A stretch of DNA of 64,000 bases from Takifugu bimaculatus (GCA_004026145.2 CP034987.1:3360014-3424013), one strand, 5' to 3'; numbered from the stretch's first letter, positions 48,886-62,446 are shown. Translations and numbers: made by a program. The notes: a model not told the origin generated them from the sequence alone.

Positions 48886-51800
48886 ATGAACACGGACGTG
48901 GAATTTCACATCAGGCAGAATTATCCATGGAACAAGCTCCCAGCTAATGTCAAACAGGTACGGGGGCTTAATGGGGGACAGACAGGGGGGGGGCACAGCT
49001 GTGTCCCGGGAGGTGGAGCGGAGAAGGAATGTGTCAATGTCACCGCAGTGCCGTCTGTCTTTGACAGGCAGCTGTCAGGGTCGCAGAGATTTTACCTTTC
49101 AGCCATAACGGCTTTAGAGTCGTTACCGACCATCAGCGTTGGAGCCCATGAAGCTATACCGCCCCTGCCTAACCTCACTGCGGTCACATGACTGATTGTG
49201 CGATAGGCGCATCCACATGATGTTAGCGGCTGGATGCTCCCCTCAGATAGTGCATTTAAATCCAGGAGCAGAGCATGCAGCAGGGTCTGAAACCTAAGAT
49301 ACAAACCAATTTAATAGCCTGCAGCATAAATTGGTCATGCTATTCCCCCCTCCCCCGCGTGTGTGCTGCAGCCGACGTGGGTCATTGCAAATACAGCACA
49401 ATAACCCGCCTGTCCTCACTGAAAACAGTGGACCGGAGTCATATTAAGCCTGAGAATCTGTGTGTCACCTGGTTTGTGCAAATAGTCGTGCATTGGGTGG
49501 ATGATGCTTCAAGTTCCAGTTTTTCTTCTCTTGACACTGATTTCAGTGTCATGCATGTGCTGTTCCAACGCTTTACACACGTTCTGTATCTGCAGATTCC
49601 AGAAGAAAGAGGAGAGATGTGGGACTTGCATCCCTAGTCCAATTTATTGGAACTGATATTAGAGAAATCTAATTTAATAACAGTGAGAATTATCCACATC
49701 TAATACCGGGTGCAGCTCTGGTGAAATAGCTGCTGTGTGTTCTTGGGAAGTAACTTGGGAAATAAATGTTGTTTCTCAATAATTTTGCTGACTTATTCAG
49801 ATCCCACCCAGTCTTCCTTCCCATATCTAGGTCCCATCAGTGCAATTGTCATGTGATATTTTTGCTGTTTCTTTTGCATATACTCAAATAGATTCTCCTT
49901 AAAATCGAAATTTCACTAGTTTTGTCACCTTTCATATACGCTGTGTTTTTTTTCTTCCAGAGTTTGGGAAACTCCCAGCGTGAATATGAGAAGCATGTGC
50001 TGTTGTACAGCATCCGGAATCAGCTGCGATTCCGCAATAACTTAGGTGAGAATGGTTATTTCAAAGACACATTTTTTATTGGACTCCTCAAACATTTTAT
50101 TGCTGAATGTGAATCGGTTACATTTGGTCCTATGCAAATAGGACAGACAACATGTGACAAAAGGGGCAAGACAACGTTTTGCCAGTGGTTGCCACAAACC
50201 TCCTTCACATCCTTTCTGGATGATGAATGCCTCATTTTGGATTTTGCCACTGGCCACTACTGGTAGCACGAGAAAGTGTGTGCTGCTGACACAAGTGACA
50301 TAAGTAGTGAAACTCTTCCAGGATGGCATATCAATACACACCATGATCTGGGGAGGTATTGTCCTTGGAGAACCACACGGACCTCTACTTAGGTGCCAAA
50401 GGGTACCTTGACTGTGGTGAGGTACCAGGATGATCTCCTCAGACCCACTGTTAGACCCTATGTTGGTGCAGGGAGCCTGGGTGATTAATTATGCCTGCTG
50501 GAGTGTGTCAGAGGTTCCTTCAATAAATAGGCAATGCTGCTATTGACCAGCCTGCAGGTTCTCCAATTAAATTCGAGCACCTCTTTAACATGTATACATT
50601 GAATCAAAAATATAGGAACATATTTCCTTCACCATAAGCCACCATAGATTCTCTGATATTGGGGAAAAAAAATAGTTGAGGTCACATATACAGGTCGTTC
50701 AATCCCAGTTCCCACCACTAGATGTCGCTAATACCCATCCTGGAGGCCTTTAAAGGTAATTAAAGATTTATTTTTTTAAAATTGGTCGTGTTGGGTTTAT
50801 CAGAAGCGGTAGCTAACAGCAACATAAATATGGAGTGTTTTGCTGCTTTGCAGTGTGGAGTTTGCATGTTCTTGTGTGGGCTTGGTTTTCTCTCTTATCC
50901 CATTAAAGGAGAAGGTATATTAAGCTCTAATCACGTAAAAATAAATTTTATGACTCCGTTCCTGGTGGCACTTGTCTAAATTTACTATAAATGTGATTCT
51001 ATTATTACTATGTCAACATGTAGACCCAATATTCTTTAAAAAAAATCCCCAAAAACCTGGATTGTAAACCATAAACCATAAATATCTGCCCTGGTTTTGT
51101 GTGTCTCTTGAACAGTCCGCCATGTGAGGAAGGACGAGCGCAAGTATTACGAGGAGCTCCTGAAGTACAGCCGAGACCACCTGATGCTGTACCCCTACCA
51201 CCTCTCTGACATCATGGTCAAAGGACTGCGAGTCACTCCAGTTCTCATATTATGTAGGAATAATGGAGGTGAGCACCGCATCGAACAACAGAATGAGGAT
51301 GGAGGTCTTGCAATAGAAGCCTGCAAGCAACTTTTCATAAACCTGAGTGGAAAAACCGATAGCTCTCTCATACCACTGAGCTGTTTAATCATTGGGCTGT
51401 GGGCTTTAGCTCATCAATATTCAGTATCACTGAATGGAATGATTGTGAATCTCTCATTTTGTCCAGCCGTACTGTCATTATGTCGGTCAGTGTGCTTAGT
51501 GTTAACAGCATGAGTGAGTCATGCACTAGAAACTGAAGGTCAGCGGCGTTTGAAACAAACGTATAGGTATATTCAGTCATTGTATGTAGGTTGATCTGCA
51601 GTTTGGAAGCCTGTGTTCCACTGGGAAACTGATCCCAGGACAGAAAAAGGCGTTGCTGCTTACTCAGTGGCCAGTTTGGCCTCAGTTTGATAAACTTGGT
51701 GTGTTTGCTGCTGACACAGCGGAGCTCACGCAGAACCAGTCTGTCAGTTTTCCTTTTCTTTTTTTGAACGTTAGCAGGAGGTTCTTCAAACGTCTGACAT

Positions 51801-54800
51801 ACTCAGCTATGTTACCGAGCCCATCTGTTCATTCATTTATTTATTTATTTGCTAAAAATGAGTCATTTGCTGCTTTCTTTTGCTGCTTGATTATGCCAAA
51901 AAAAAATCATATTCCAAACTTTTAGAAATCACATTGTTGTGTTGCTAGCCTCCATTTTTAATTTTGTTGCAGACATCCTGTTTTATTTTAATACCATTTT
52001 TACTTCATGCTGAGCTCTTTTAAGCTCACTTTATTTTTCCTCTGAATGAGCTTTAATTGTGGCCACTAAATTGCTGAAGGCTATTGCATGTTATATTAAT
52101 CCATTTTAAGCACTTAATGAAAACGGGGAGTAGGAATCAGTCTGGATGCCAAGTTCCTCTAATCCTATTATAAATTAAAAGCAAGGAGCAAAAGCAGAAA
52201 ATAGGTTAATCCTGCCTTTTCCTTCTCTGTCTCCCTCATGGACATGTGATATAATATGTGTGTATGATTTCGATATAGTGTGACATGTGAGATATGATCT
52301 GTGTGTGTTTTAACCTCCAGGACATAATGAACAGTGAGAAGAGTTACGACTCCCTGCCAAACTTCACGGCTGCTGACTGTGAGTTTCACCTCTTGCAGCT
52401 CTATTCTCTCCCCGAGGTTGTCTGTAACCTAACTCTGGCGTTCTCGCTCACTGTCATTTACACTTGGCATAAAAGTGGATGTGCGTTTGTCATGGGATTG
52501 CAATTGGATAGTATTTTTGCACTCGCACCACAGACACGGTGCATTAGCACAGCCTTTTACAGGCGTGTGTGCAGCGAGAGACTTTCAGCAGTTTGAAAAA
52601 GTCACCTTGTTTGTCACCAGAGGCGACTGTTCCTTCTGAAAACAAACCCTCCAAGCTAAACTTTAATGGTGGGACAAACAGGGAAAAGCCATCTAAAGCT
52701 TTATAAGGCTTCAGCCTTTCCTGCTCTCCTTTATTTGTCTTTTACCGACACTTGTGTGAGGCTTCTCCTGCACCCAGGCTACCTCAGAAACATGGCAGAG
52801 CAACATGCTGGCATCCACAGCAGAGGACCCACTTCAGTTTTTAAATAAACATCTTACTTTTGACAGATTATTAGGGGGGAAATAAGGAAAATCACCTTTT
52901 TCTTGCTTTTTTCCTTGAGTCCTGTTTCTCATTTCTCATGATGAGATATTTATATTTGTGTCCAGTCAGTACAGGACCCTCACGCTGTGGGGACAGAAGG
53001 CTGCCGGCAGGCTGGCACGCACGCAGGGTGCACGTCTTTCTCCTCCACCGGAGCTTTGAATGTGTGGTAGATGTGAGAGAGGCGTTTATGTGGGGGGATG
53101 TTTTGCACGCCATGTCTTGGTGAAACGTATTCTGCCCGTGCACGGCTCTGCTGCGTTCAATCCAAAAAAATCCGATTTGGGCCTAGACTGCTCTGGCTGC
53201 CAGCCCAGAACCTTTTGCTCTGTCTGCCTCCATGGCTGCAAGTCACAGGCTGGAGAAGATGACACAGTGGGAACTGGGGCTGAATTTTTCACACATTTCC
53301 ACTAATGATGCTAAAATTGGACTTTTCGTGATCATTTATTATTGTTTTGGCTCTTGATTACTACATACAGGCAGTGTTCCCTCTCCTCATCACCATTTTG
53401 GAGGTTAAGTATAGATGACCAGTTACTGAGGCTTGTTTATTTCCACTACATCTACAGGCCTGCGCTTGCTTGGGATCGGAAGAAACCAGTATATTGACCT
53501 GATGAACCAGTGCAGGTCCTCCAAAGTAAGCTAGTTCTCTCTTTTCTCATCAACCAACTTGCTAAAAACTTCATGGCCATAAATAAGAGAATTGTTCTGG
53601 GGTGTGGGTGTATGGGTCCAGTCCTGCCTCTTGCTGAGATCGACCCTTAATTGTTAATAGAATGTTTTGCCATCGTGACTTTCATAAATATCCAACAGTT
53701 ATGTCCAGGAGCCATCAGCAGGAGGTTCCGCTCATGTTTTTAACAGGTTTCTTCCTGTTCAAAAGGGAGTTTTTCATGCTGCTGCTGGTTGTTCAAGGCT
53801 TCATTTTCTGGTTTTCTGTAGAGCACCAACAGAGAATATTGATTGAAAAAGACAGATATGAATAAATAAAGTTGACCCTGATAATTTGTGTCTTTCTTAG
53901 AAATTCTTCCGCAGAAAGACAGCAAGGGACCTTCTACCAGCCAAACCGGTGGAAATCTCGGTGGAGCCGTGGTGGGTTGCACAGGCAGGCTTCATAACTG
54001 AGGATGACATCAGGGTGAGTGATACATTTGATCACTTCCTTTTCAGATTGGAGGAACTTTCAAGTTATTATTTTATCTAATTCGGCCGAGATGTTTTATC
54101 AAAGTTCCCAAACAGACTCAACATCTGACCATCTCATTAGCTTCTGCTACGCTACACGTGCAGACGTCATCTCACACACAGCAAACAGCCGTCAAATTCA
54201 ACTGGCTACAAAACACACTGAAATTCTAATTATGGTATCATTTAACTGTTCTAAAATCCACGGAATCAACCACACGTGGGCTCTGATGCGTTGGATTTGT
54301 GTCACTGCAGATCTGCTCTCCGGCAGAGAAGAAAGCCATCGATAAGATGATCGATTCTGGTCCCCAGCTGGCTGGATCGATGGAGTACAACGTTGTCTTA
54401 AGTGAGTGTCTGTCACACGTACTCAGACGGTGTCAAGCCACGAACAGGCATGTTAAAATTACAGTTTATTATATCGCTTATTTTACCGTTTTTCCCCAAC
54501 ATACGGATGAATAAATTAGATTTAAAAATGGTGGAATTGCGTCATCACAACAAGTGATGCAATAGTGAGGACCTTCTCGCTTCTTAGAACAACCTTTGCT
54601 GTCACTTCAGGTGCGCGTAAGGTAGCTTGATCACTTAAAGTTTTATACGGCTTGAGCTGATGTCTGAAGCTCTCATTTCTAAACAGCAATGAAGGGATTT
54701 TGATATAAGTTGAAGAAATCACAAAGCTGACTCCAGAGCTGATAGATTTTCATCAGCTTGCGTTATGAAAGATGAAGCAGGGGGATGGAGGCTGTGCGCA

Positions 54801-57800
54801 TGCAGTTTAAATATTAATTAGAGGAAGGTTTGACTGTGATGAACCTCCGTCTGTGGAGCTGGAGCTGCTGCAGGGGGAACAAACACCAGTTAAAGTGGCA
54901 GCTCGGAGCAATTTGAGTCCAAGTTGTTCTAATGAGTCTATTGATTTCATTTTTTCCACCCGCTGCTGCTGCTCATACATTTCCTGTCTTGCACAACAAG
55001 ATGTTCAGAAACTAAATTGTTTGTTTCGTAAGATACAATTTGATTTCTCCACATGGCCGCTGCTGATGCTATTGGATTTTGTTGCTATAGTAATTATGTG
55101 GATTACCGAGACAGGGATTAATTATCTGCCTGCTTTTTTGCCCAAGGTTTGTACAACCGAGGATTTATCTACGTGGATGTTCCCATATCTGACGATAGCT
55201 GCATCTCAGGTACATCATTGCGTGTGTGTGTGTGTGTTTATGTTTGTGTGTGATGTAGATAGAGTTATTACTTTAACAATTAAACGCTGCATGGAGCTAA
55301 ATTATAACTTGGGGAAATACAAGCTGGCGTCATTAGTTGGGGGGGAAAAAAGAGTGATCAGTTCTGGAGCAGTGCCTAATCTAGTTATTAAAATTCCATT
55401 AGAAGAAGGGAACAGAATTGATTGCAGTGTAAAGCGCATCCTCTTCTGAGTGTTTGCTGTTTGTCCTCATTGTTTTTGTCCTTCAGTCCCCCCACTGGAA
55501 GGCTTTGTCATGAACCGTGTGCAGGGAGACTACTTCGAGACGCTTCTATACAAAATATTCGTGTCTATTGACGAGCAGACAAATGTTGCAGAGGTAAGTG
55601 CTACAAATGTGCCTTAATGGGCTCCTGCACCGGAATGCTGTGGGATTATTATTGACACTAGAAAACACGGTGTTGTCGTAGTAACCTTACTGTCATTTCC
55701 ACTGTTGCTTTGTGTAGTTTAGTTCATCATAGCTCCTGTGTTGTTTGTTTGTCCTTTTTCCTGACTTTTATCACCCTTTTCCCTATTTCTAGCTTGCAAA
55801 TGTGCTGGAGATTGACCTGGATTTAGTGAAGGTGAGTCTTTATTGGACTGAGGTACAATTCTAAAGTTTAAGATTGATTAAAAAAAAAAAAAAGAATGTA
55901 TGAGGAATGCCTGGAAAAAGGACACAGACCAAAATGTGTTCAGAGGTAGATTCTCTCTCACGCTCTCTCTGTCACACGCACACCACACACACACACACTC
56001 ACCCACACACAGCTCAGATTCACCCATGGCTGGTTATACCCATGGCTCCACAAGAGTGCTTAGCAGTACCGTTCTTGGTGAACTGGTGCTCAGGCTTGAC
56101 CCAGTTTTCTGCAGTTTCTAAATCTCCATCATAGACACAAAATCCTTCTAACTTTTATGACCTGCAGTGTAAATAGCTGAACTCTCTTCACTCAACCGCG
56201 TCTCATTCTTGCCACTGAAAAGCAGCACTTGAAAGGACTCACTGAAAGCATAATTCACCAGGCGAAAGCATTCAGAGGTGATTGAGACGCGTGAGGGAAC
56301 TCGGAGCATTGTTCATTGGATTGGAGTTGAACTTTTTCTTGTAACACTGTCTTTAGGCCTTCTGAAAGTCACTTAGTTTCTCCTGTGTTGGAACAGAATG
56401 CTGTCTCCATGTACTGCCGCCTCGGCTTCGCCGTGAAGAAGGGTCAGGTGTTCAGCTCAGACCAGCTCCACCCGACCTGGAAGAATGCTCCATCTGTCAA
56501 CAGGCTCAAGTATGTGCTGCCTGCTCCAGCACCCAGCATCAGCTATCTGCCATCTCGTGATTGAATGTCCTACTTAAAGATTCTCAGTCTTGTTTCAGCT
56601 CATGGGGAAACAATCACACTTTTCCTGGAACTGTCCTTACGCTAACTCATTTTCAGACCGTATGAAACCGCTTTTGTTTTACCTCCTCTGGGTTAGGAGC
56701 ACTATGGACCCTCAAAAGATGCTGCTGTCCTGGGAACAGGGAAGCCCTGTCATGGAAGGCGGCTCCTCAGCCACCGACACAGACACTACCAGCCTGGAGG
56801 ATCAAGGTCTGCTTTGCTGTATACACTTTTCTGAGTACTCTGTACATTAGTAATACCACTTCTGAATGGCAAGAATCCCTTCCTGAGCCTTATTTTAGAA
56901 GAGTCAGAAATACTAATTAATCCCTCAGAAAGCACCGTTGCATTTTTGAAGTCCATTCTTGCATTACTGCATCATTAAAACATATTATGTTTGCTAAGAC
57001 AGCTCTTCTGGTGTCCTACCCCCTTACCCCTGGCTCTTCTCATCAAATTCGTCTGCGAGCTATTATCTGTCCTCTGAAAGCGTTGCATTTATGGAGTTGC
57101 GCAATGTCTCTGCAGCAGACACAGGCAGCGTAAGCAGCCTGAGCATCCCAGCTGCACCCACAAAGAGGATCGCCTTCCTCTTTGACTCCACCCTCACAGC
57201 CTTCCTCATGATGGGGAACCTGTCTCCGGTGAGTGGACGATGTTGCATGACAGAGGCAGTCGATATAAAGCAGCCGTCTCGAGTCCTCTGTGACTTTGCC
57301 TTTCAATCAGAATCTGAAGAGCCATGCGGTGACCATGTTTGAGGTGGGCAAGCTGTCAGACGAGACCCTGGACAGCTTCCTGGCCGAGCTGGAGAAGGTG
57401 AGACCTGCACTGGAAGCGGGAAAAGGGGGGACGCATCGGTCCAGAGGATAACGATGGGCAAACTCATCCAGACCTGACGTGTGCGCGATCAGCTCGCTCA
57501 CTTGTTCTCTGGCATCTTTGCAGGTGGAGAGCACAGCAGAAGGCGAGGCCCAGCGTTACTTTCGACCATGCTTTGACCCTGAAAAATACCATCCTCTTCC
57601 TGCGTTACAACAAAGAACTCACTCAGGACCAAGGACCCGAGATCCCAAATATAGGTACCTATGAATTCACACGCATTTTTGTCATTCCTTCGTAGAAACG
57701 TGATGGGCCACTTCATTCAGCTCAGAGCAGGACACAGCGTTTCCAGTTGCAGGTGTCAGTGGAGTTGCTCATGCAACCTCTCCCTTTTCTCTCCACACCA

Positions 57801-60800
57801 GGGTTCCCCTTGGATATGCTGCGCTGTGAGAGCCTGCTGGGTCTGGACCAGGCCACCTGCAGCCGCGTCCTCAACAAGAACTACAAACTGCTGGTGTCCA
57901 TGGCGCCGCTTAGCAATGAAATCAGACCCATCAGCAGCTGCACACCTCAGGTAGGAGTCCCCAGCAGAGCCGGTTTTACTGGGGGGAACGGCGAGCGGGA
58001 CGTCGGCTCCTTCCTTATTTACTTTACAGATGTATGTTTGGGTTACCGGCTTTATTTCTGTACACTGTTGTGCATTCAGACTGATTTATGGTGCCTTTGT
58101 GGGGCCTCTAGTTGCCTCCAACAACATAACTACACCAAGGGAAATGGGCAGGGAAGGAGGGGAGAGGAGCGGGACGAGTAACTCCTCAGGCTAGCCACAG
58201 TTCAGCTTTCAAAGCATTCTTGTTTTCTTTGTCTGTAGGAGGAGATCTAACAGAAGAATAATCTCGACTCTTCCCCTCTCTTTATCTGAAATGCCTGCTT
58301 TATTGATCTAGGATGCATGTCCATTAAACTAGCCCTGCTTGTTTACTCTCACACAAACATGACCCCCCCTCCTCTTTGTCCCCGCAGCACATTGGGCCGG
58401 CCATCCCTGAAGTGAGCTCCATCTGGTTCAAGCTCTACCTGTATCACGTGACTGGCCAAGGCCCACCCTCTCTGCTGCTCTCCAAAGGTTCCAGGCTGCG
58501 TAAATTACCAGAGATATTCCAGGTTAGCAAACGTCAGTGTTTGACTGGGAACAAATGCTCCTCTCATTAGTAACAAAGTGTCTGCAGTGTGCGATCAAGG
58601 ACCTTCAGTTTCCACTTAATTTTGAAAGCATTCTTGGAATTTGGAGCAAGACTGATCAAATAAATCATTACATTTGTATCATATGTAGTGTAAAATGGTT
58701 AAACTTGGCAAAATTCACCTGATTTTATTCTCTTGAATTGTTATTCTCTGGAAAAAAGTGTTGCCAGCAGCTTGGTTAATCCTTTGCTGCCTTCAGAGGC
58801 AAAAGTAATTTAAAAGGTCAGCTGAAAACTTTGAGTGAAACCAGAAAGGAAGCTATAATGCCAGGCTCAGCAGGGCGAATCATGTAAAAGCCCCTGTATA
58901 TTAAATCAGCAGTGGGGGGGAGTGGGATGAAAATGTCACCGTGAACAGAAACGTGCATCTGGCTGTTTCTCACACTCAGAACATAAACAGTGCTTTCAGA
59001 ATGATTAATTAAAAACGCTAATTTTATACGGTTTTGCCACCGCCCTGCTCAGAGGAAGGAGAAAAGGTCTAGACCACACATGACGCTTTAAAGTTCAAAG
59101 TAGCTTTATTAACACCAGTGAGTCCACTATGAAAACAACTCAAGATGTCCAAGAATAAAGTATATCTTGAGTTGTTTCCATAGTGGACTCACTGGCGTTA
59201 ATAAAGGTACTTTGAACTTTAAAGCGAAGTACCTAACTCGTCGCCAAGGCACGAAGAGGTCGGCTAACTAGACACAACCTCAGTGCCACCAGGTAACCAG
59301 GCCAAGAGGGCCAATGGCTCACCCATGTGTAAAGGTGAGCCATCCCTCCAGGTGTCAACCATCGCGGCCAACACGCCGCTCTCTGGATCCTAGCAACCAC
59401 ACCTAAACAGGAAATGGGTCCTAAGGCTTAGGAGCAGTTTTTCCCTCAGATTCTTCATCAGATTTTCTTCAGACTCTTTCCAGCTTGGAGTTTAGACCTG
59501 ATCCCGTGACGTTGTGCACCGTGGCTGTGCAACCGGACACTTTCACTAGTGTTGACTCCTCTTTTGATTTCTTTTTCCAGGTTTATGACAGGCTGTTGAT
59601 CACCTCCTGGGGTCACGACCCCGGCGTCGTTCCTACGTCCAACGTGATGATGATGCTCAACGACGCCCTCACTCATTCCGCCGTGCTTATCCAGGTGACC
59701 ACACACCCACACACACACACACACACACGCACACACACACACATTGTGGTTTCTGTTCTTAAATAAACTCTACGGTATTTTGTGTGCTCAGGGTCATGGC
59801 GTGCACGGTCATGGAGAAACAGTGCACATCGCTTTCCCCTTTGATGAGGAAGATCTAAAATCAGGTGATTCATTTTAACGGAACATTTTCCTGCCTCCAT
59901 CATGTTTCTGAAGGTTTCATTCTATATATATCTGAATAATGCAAGCCTGTCCTTCCATTAAATGCATTTGCCTGCTGGGATCCAATTGTAGGTTCCATAA
60001 TTTCCACTTTTCCTGGTTTCAGAGTTCTCCTACTCCAACATGTGCACCCACAAGGCCCTGCAGAAGCTGAAGGAACACGTGGACCTGAAGCGTCAGTGTG
60101 GCTACGTCACCATGCTCAGCTCCCACAACCGGCACCGGCGCCGGCCCAGCGACAGCACCGAGTGCCGGGGTAAGAGCCCTGACCCAGAGCTCCCTCACTG
60201 TGTCCTTCTCAGCTTCCTTCATGCTGACACAAGGTTCCCCACTTGTCCTTTAAGGGGACACTCATCTAGGCGGGGGCATAGACACCAACGGCAGCACGGA
60301 GTCCTTCGAGCTCGTGACAGAGGACAACAACGGGGAGGGCAAAGCAAAGACAGAGAGTAGGAAAACTCTTTGGCTTAAAAGCAAAATAAACCCAGAATGG
60401 TGATTCCAGTGTTGCCACTTTGCCCTTTTTCCAGCCCCCTCCTCTGAAGACGAGTGGGTTCCTCTGGAGCTGTGCTTCGGGATGCCCCTCTTCAGCTCGG
60501 AGCTCAACCGCAAAGTGTGCCGAAAAATCGCCGCGCACAAACTCTGCAGCAGCGAAAGGTAAAGAAAAGGAGGAGACGTAGCTCCGGGCGCCTTCAGCAC
60601 GTGATCGAAACCTTTTCTAAAGGTGGAAAAGGCCGATATGGTAGTCACGGCCTTTTGTTTTCCCAGCCTGCAAGAGCTCCTCCACTCCAGCCGCAGACTG
60701 TCTCTGAGGGTGCTGAGCTTCGTTCAGTCGTTCCAGGTAATAAAACAACTGTTCGATCCAGGCTGAACCTCAGCCGCTAATGTCTCCCCGATGTGGTCTT

Positions 60801-61026
60801 GTGGACAATCGATGTGGACAGTTGTCCCTTGCGTTGGCAGGACGGCGTCCAGCCCTGCGACCTGGACAGCGGCGTCTCCAACCCTCTCAGCCAGCCACAG
60901 GCGGAGTCGGGGGTCCCCCTGCCAGCCCGCAACCTGCTCTTCAAGGACGGGCAGCTGAAGGAGTGGAGAGGCCGGGCCCCTCCTCCTCTCGACCTCTCGG
61001 CTCTGCAGAAGGACCAGTCCACATAG
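48886..61026 (+). CDS. fam91a1: FAM91A1 Golgi vesicle-capture protein (two one-base insertions in the given sequence)
   Basis: Twenty-four exons: 48886-48957, 49961-50045, 51116-51268, 52321-52378, 53458-53525, 53901-54014, 54311-54401, 55147-55209, 55487-55593, 55793-55831, 56397-56509, 56697-56806, 57116-57228, 57311-57397, 57524-57654, 57802-57950, 58388-58522, 59581-59694, 59792-59864, 60023-60169, 60255-60356, 60435-60558, 60667-60736, 60841-61026. All joins keep phase and give 833 residues (human 838), provided one extra base is ignored at 51241 and one at 57560-57562. Landmarks are FHIRQNYPWNKLPANVKQ, SKKFFRRKTARDLLP near 120, GFVMNRVQGDYFETLLYKIF near 245 and FLFDSTLTAFLMMGNLSP near 385. 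FAM91A1 binds TBC1D23 and the WDR11 complex at the trans-Golgi, helping golgins catch endosome-derived vesicles. The N-terminal two thirds are highly conserved; the 690-740 region is variable. Confidence 0.95.
50290..50600 (+). mobile_element. Tc1-like transposon remnant, internally deleted
   Basis: Within fam91a1 intron 2, CTCTTCCAGGATGGCATATC is followed soon by ATCTGGGGAGGTATTGTCCT, ACGGACCTCTACTTAGG, GTGAGGTACCAGGATGATCT and CCTATGTTGGTGCAGGGAGC. These blocks recall the transposase gene of a common fish Tc1-like family, in the same order but with the middle of the gene missing. It cannot encode a transposase. Terminal repeats were not identified, so the ends are rough. Confidence 0.5.
59084..59226. 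repeat. 63-base near-perfect inverted repeat (fold-back element) in fam91a1 intron 17
   Basis: The left arm 59084-59146 and right arm 59164-59226 are reverse complements at 60 of 63 positions (differences at arm bases 20, 31 and 49), separated by a 17-base spacer. Arms begin CGCTTTAAAGTTCAAAGTA and include CCAGTGAGTCCACTATG and ACAACTCAAGAT. A transcript would form a long hairpin. It could be a fold-back or MITE-type element, or a recent inverted duplication. Confidence 0.95.
59698..59743 (+). repeat. CA dinucleotide microsatellite in fam91a1 intron 18
   Basis: A (CA)n run with a few interruptions begins a few bases after the exon 18 donor at 59695. A second, shorter CA-rich tract lies near 55977-56011 in intron 10. 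Confidence 0.9.
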
Positions 61027-62446
61027 ACCCCTCCCCTCTCCAGAAAAGAGACTTCCGGGTTTAGTCCTGAGGAAAAGCCCCACACATCTTCATATGTCGT
61101 CTGTCGTGTCCACTCACAGGAAGCACTTTGTCCCGGGAGTTCCTGGCAGCACTAGGTCAAACTCCCACGTCTCCCCCCCCCCCACGATTCCTCGTCTGTG
61201 GATCAAGGCGATGTCATCCGTCAGAGTGGTGCTATTCTCGCCATGCAGAACGGCGATGCAGGTAAACGTCATATCACCAGGAGACACGAGCTCTGGCCCA
61301 AACTGGATGCGGCGCGGTCCTTGAACGCACCACGCGGCGTCAACGTTCCAAGCGTGGGGGCGTTGAAAGGATTTCTTCAGGAATCATTTAAGCGTATGCA
61401 TCCTTTTCTGACCGGCTCTGCGGCCCAGAGTGATCTGATATGCATGACAGCGTTGCACAAGTCCTTCCTTCTTACTCCAGCATCAAACTTGTCGGGCATT
61501 TTGGTTCTTATTTTGAATGTCACTGTGCAGGAGTTCTGAAGTAACGACGTTTAACATTTTGTTTTGACACATTCAACTAGTCCTGTCAGTGTGAACCTGA
61601 TCCCAGAGTCAATATCCGCCACAGGGAACTATTTTCTCTTGGAAAGCCGAAGTGCGTCAGCTGTTGTGCAGTATCAGAGAAACTGCTGTGTAAATTCTGT
61701 GTCCTCAGTTCAGGAGAACACCAAAGACCTTTTTTATTTCCTCTGTCGCTGTCCTTCCTTTTCTTTTGTTGCCTTATTTTCGCCAGCCAATCAATATTAC
61801 CAGATCTTTGATCAACGCCTTTGGTTAGCTAAGCTAAATTGACTTAGCGTCTTTTCTTTTTACAAATCACCACTATAAATGATTTATGCACATTTTTGTG
61901 AGCGTATCTGCCTGCTGCCAGCAACAGTTCCCTCTTCACCCGATCACACCCCCAATGGTGGATCCAGGCTCGGCGCCACCGTCGCTTGTGTCCTTTTTAA
62001 TCACCTTCAGACTATCAACACTTTGTCAGTGACCTTTATTTTGAAGGAAAATGCATCTCTTGAACCATTTGTGGTTGTAGTTTCTAATGTGGACCTCAAA
62101 TAGACAAAAAAAAAGACTCACATGAGGTCTCGTTCAAGCATGATGACCGTGTGTATAAGCTGTTGTGTATGCGTGTCCTGTACCCCCCCCCCATGGTCAT
62201 TCCAGAGACCTTCCACCAGTGTTTGAAAAAAAGATGCTAATTTTATATGTCTGTCTATATTTTAGAAAATCCTTGTCGTAGCTTATTTGATGGGACTGAA
62301 TATTGATGAACCGATGATGACGCTCTCGTAGTGAAGTGGGTTTTAAAACACAAACTAGTGACATTCCTCCATCCACGCTCCGTCGCCTCTCTGTTCCAGA
62401 TTATTACAAGGAACGATGTAAAAAGTCGATGAAAGTATAAATAAAT
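61027..62446 (+). other. fam91a1: fam91a1 3' untranslated region (probable)
   Basis: Non-coding sequence follows the TAG at 61024-61026. A candidate AATAAA lies at 62441-62446. C runs occur at 61171-61181 and 62184-62192. No recognisable coding sequence is present on either strand. Confidence 0.4.

Noticed and set aside
54853..55449. 198-codon ORF in fam91a1
   Set aside because: It crosses exon 8 in the wrong frame. The real exon is 55147-55209 (SLYNRGFIYVDVPISDDSC).
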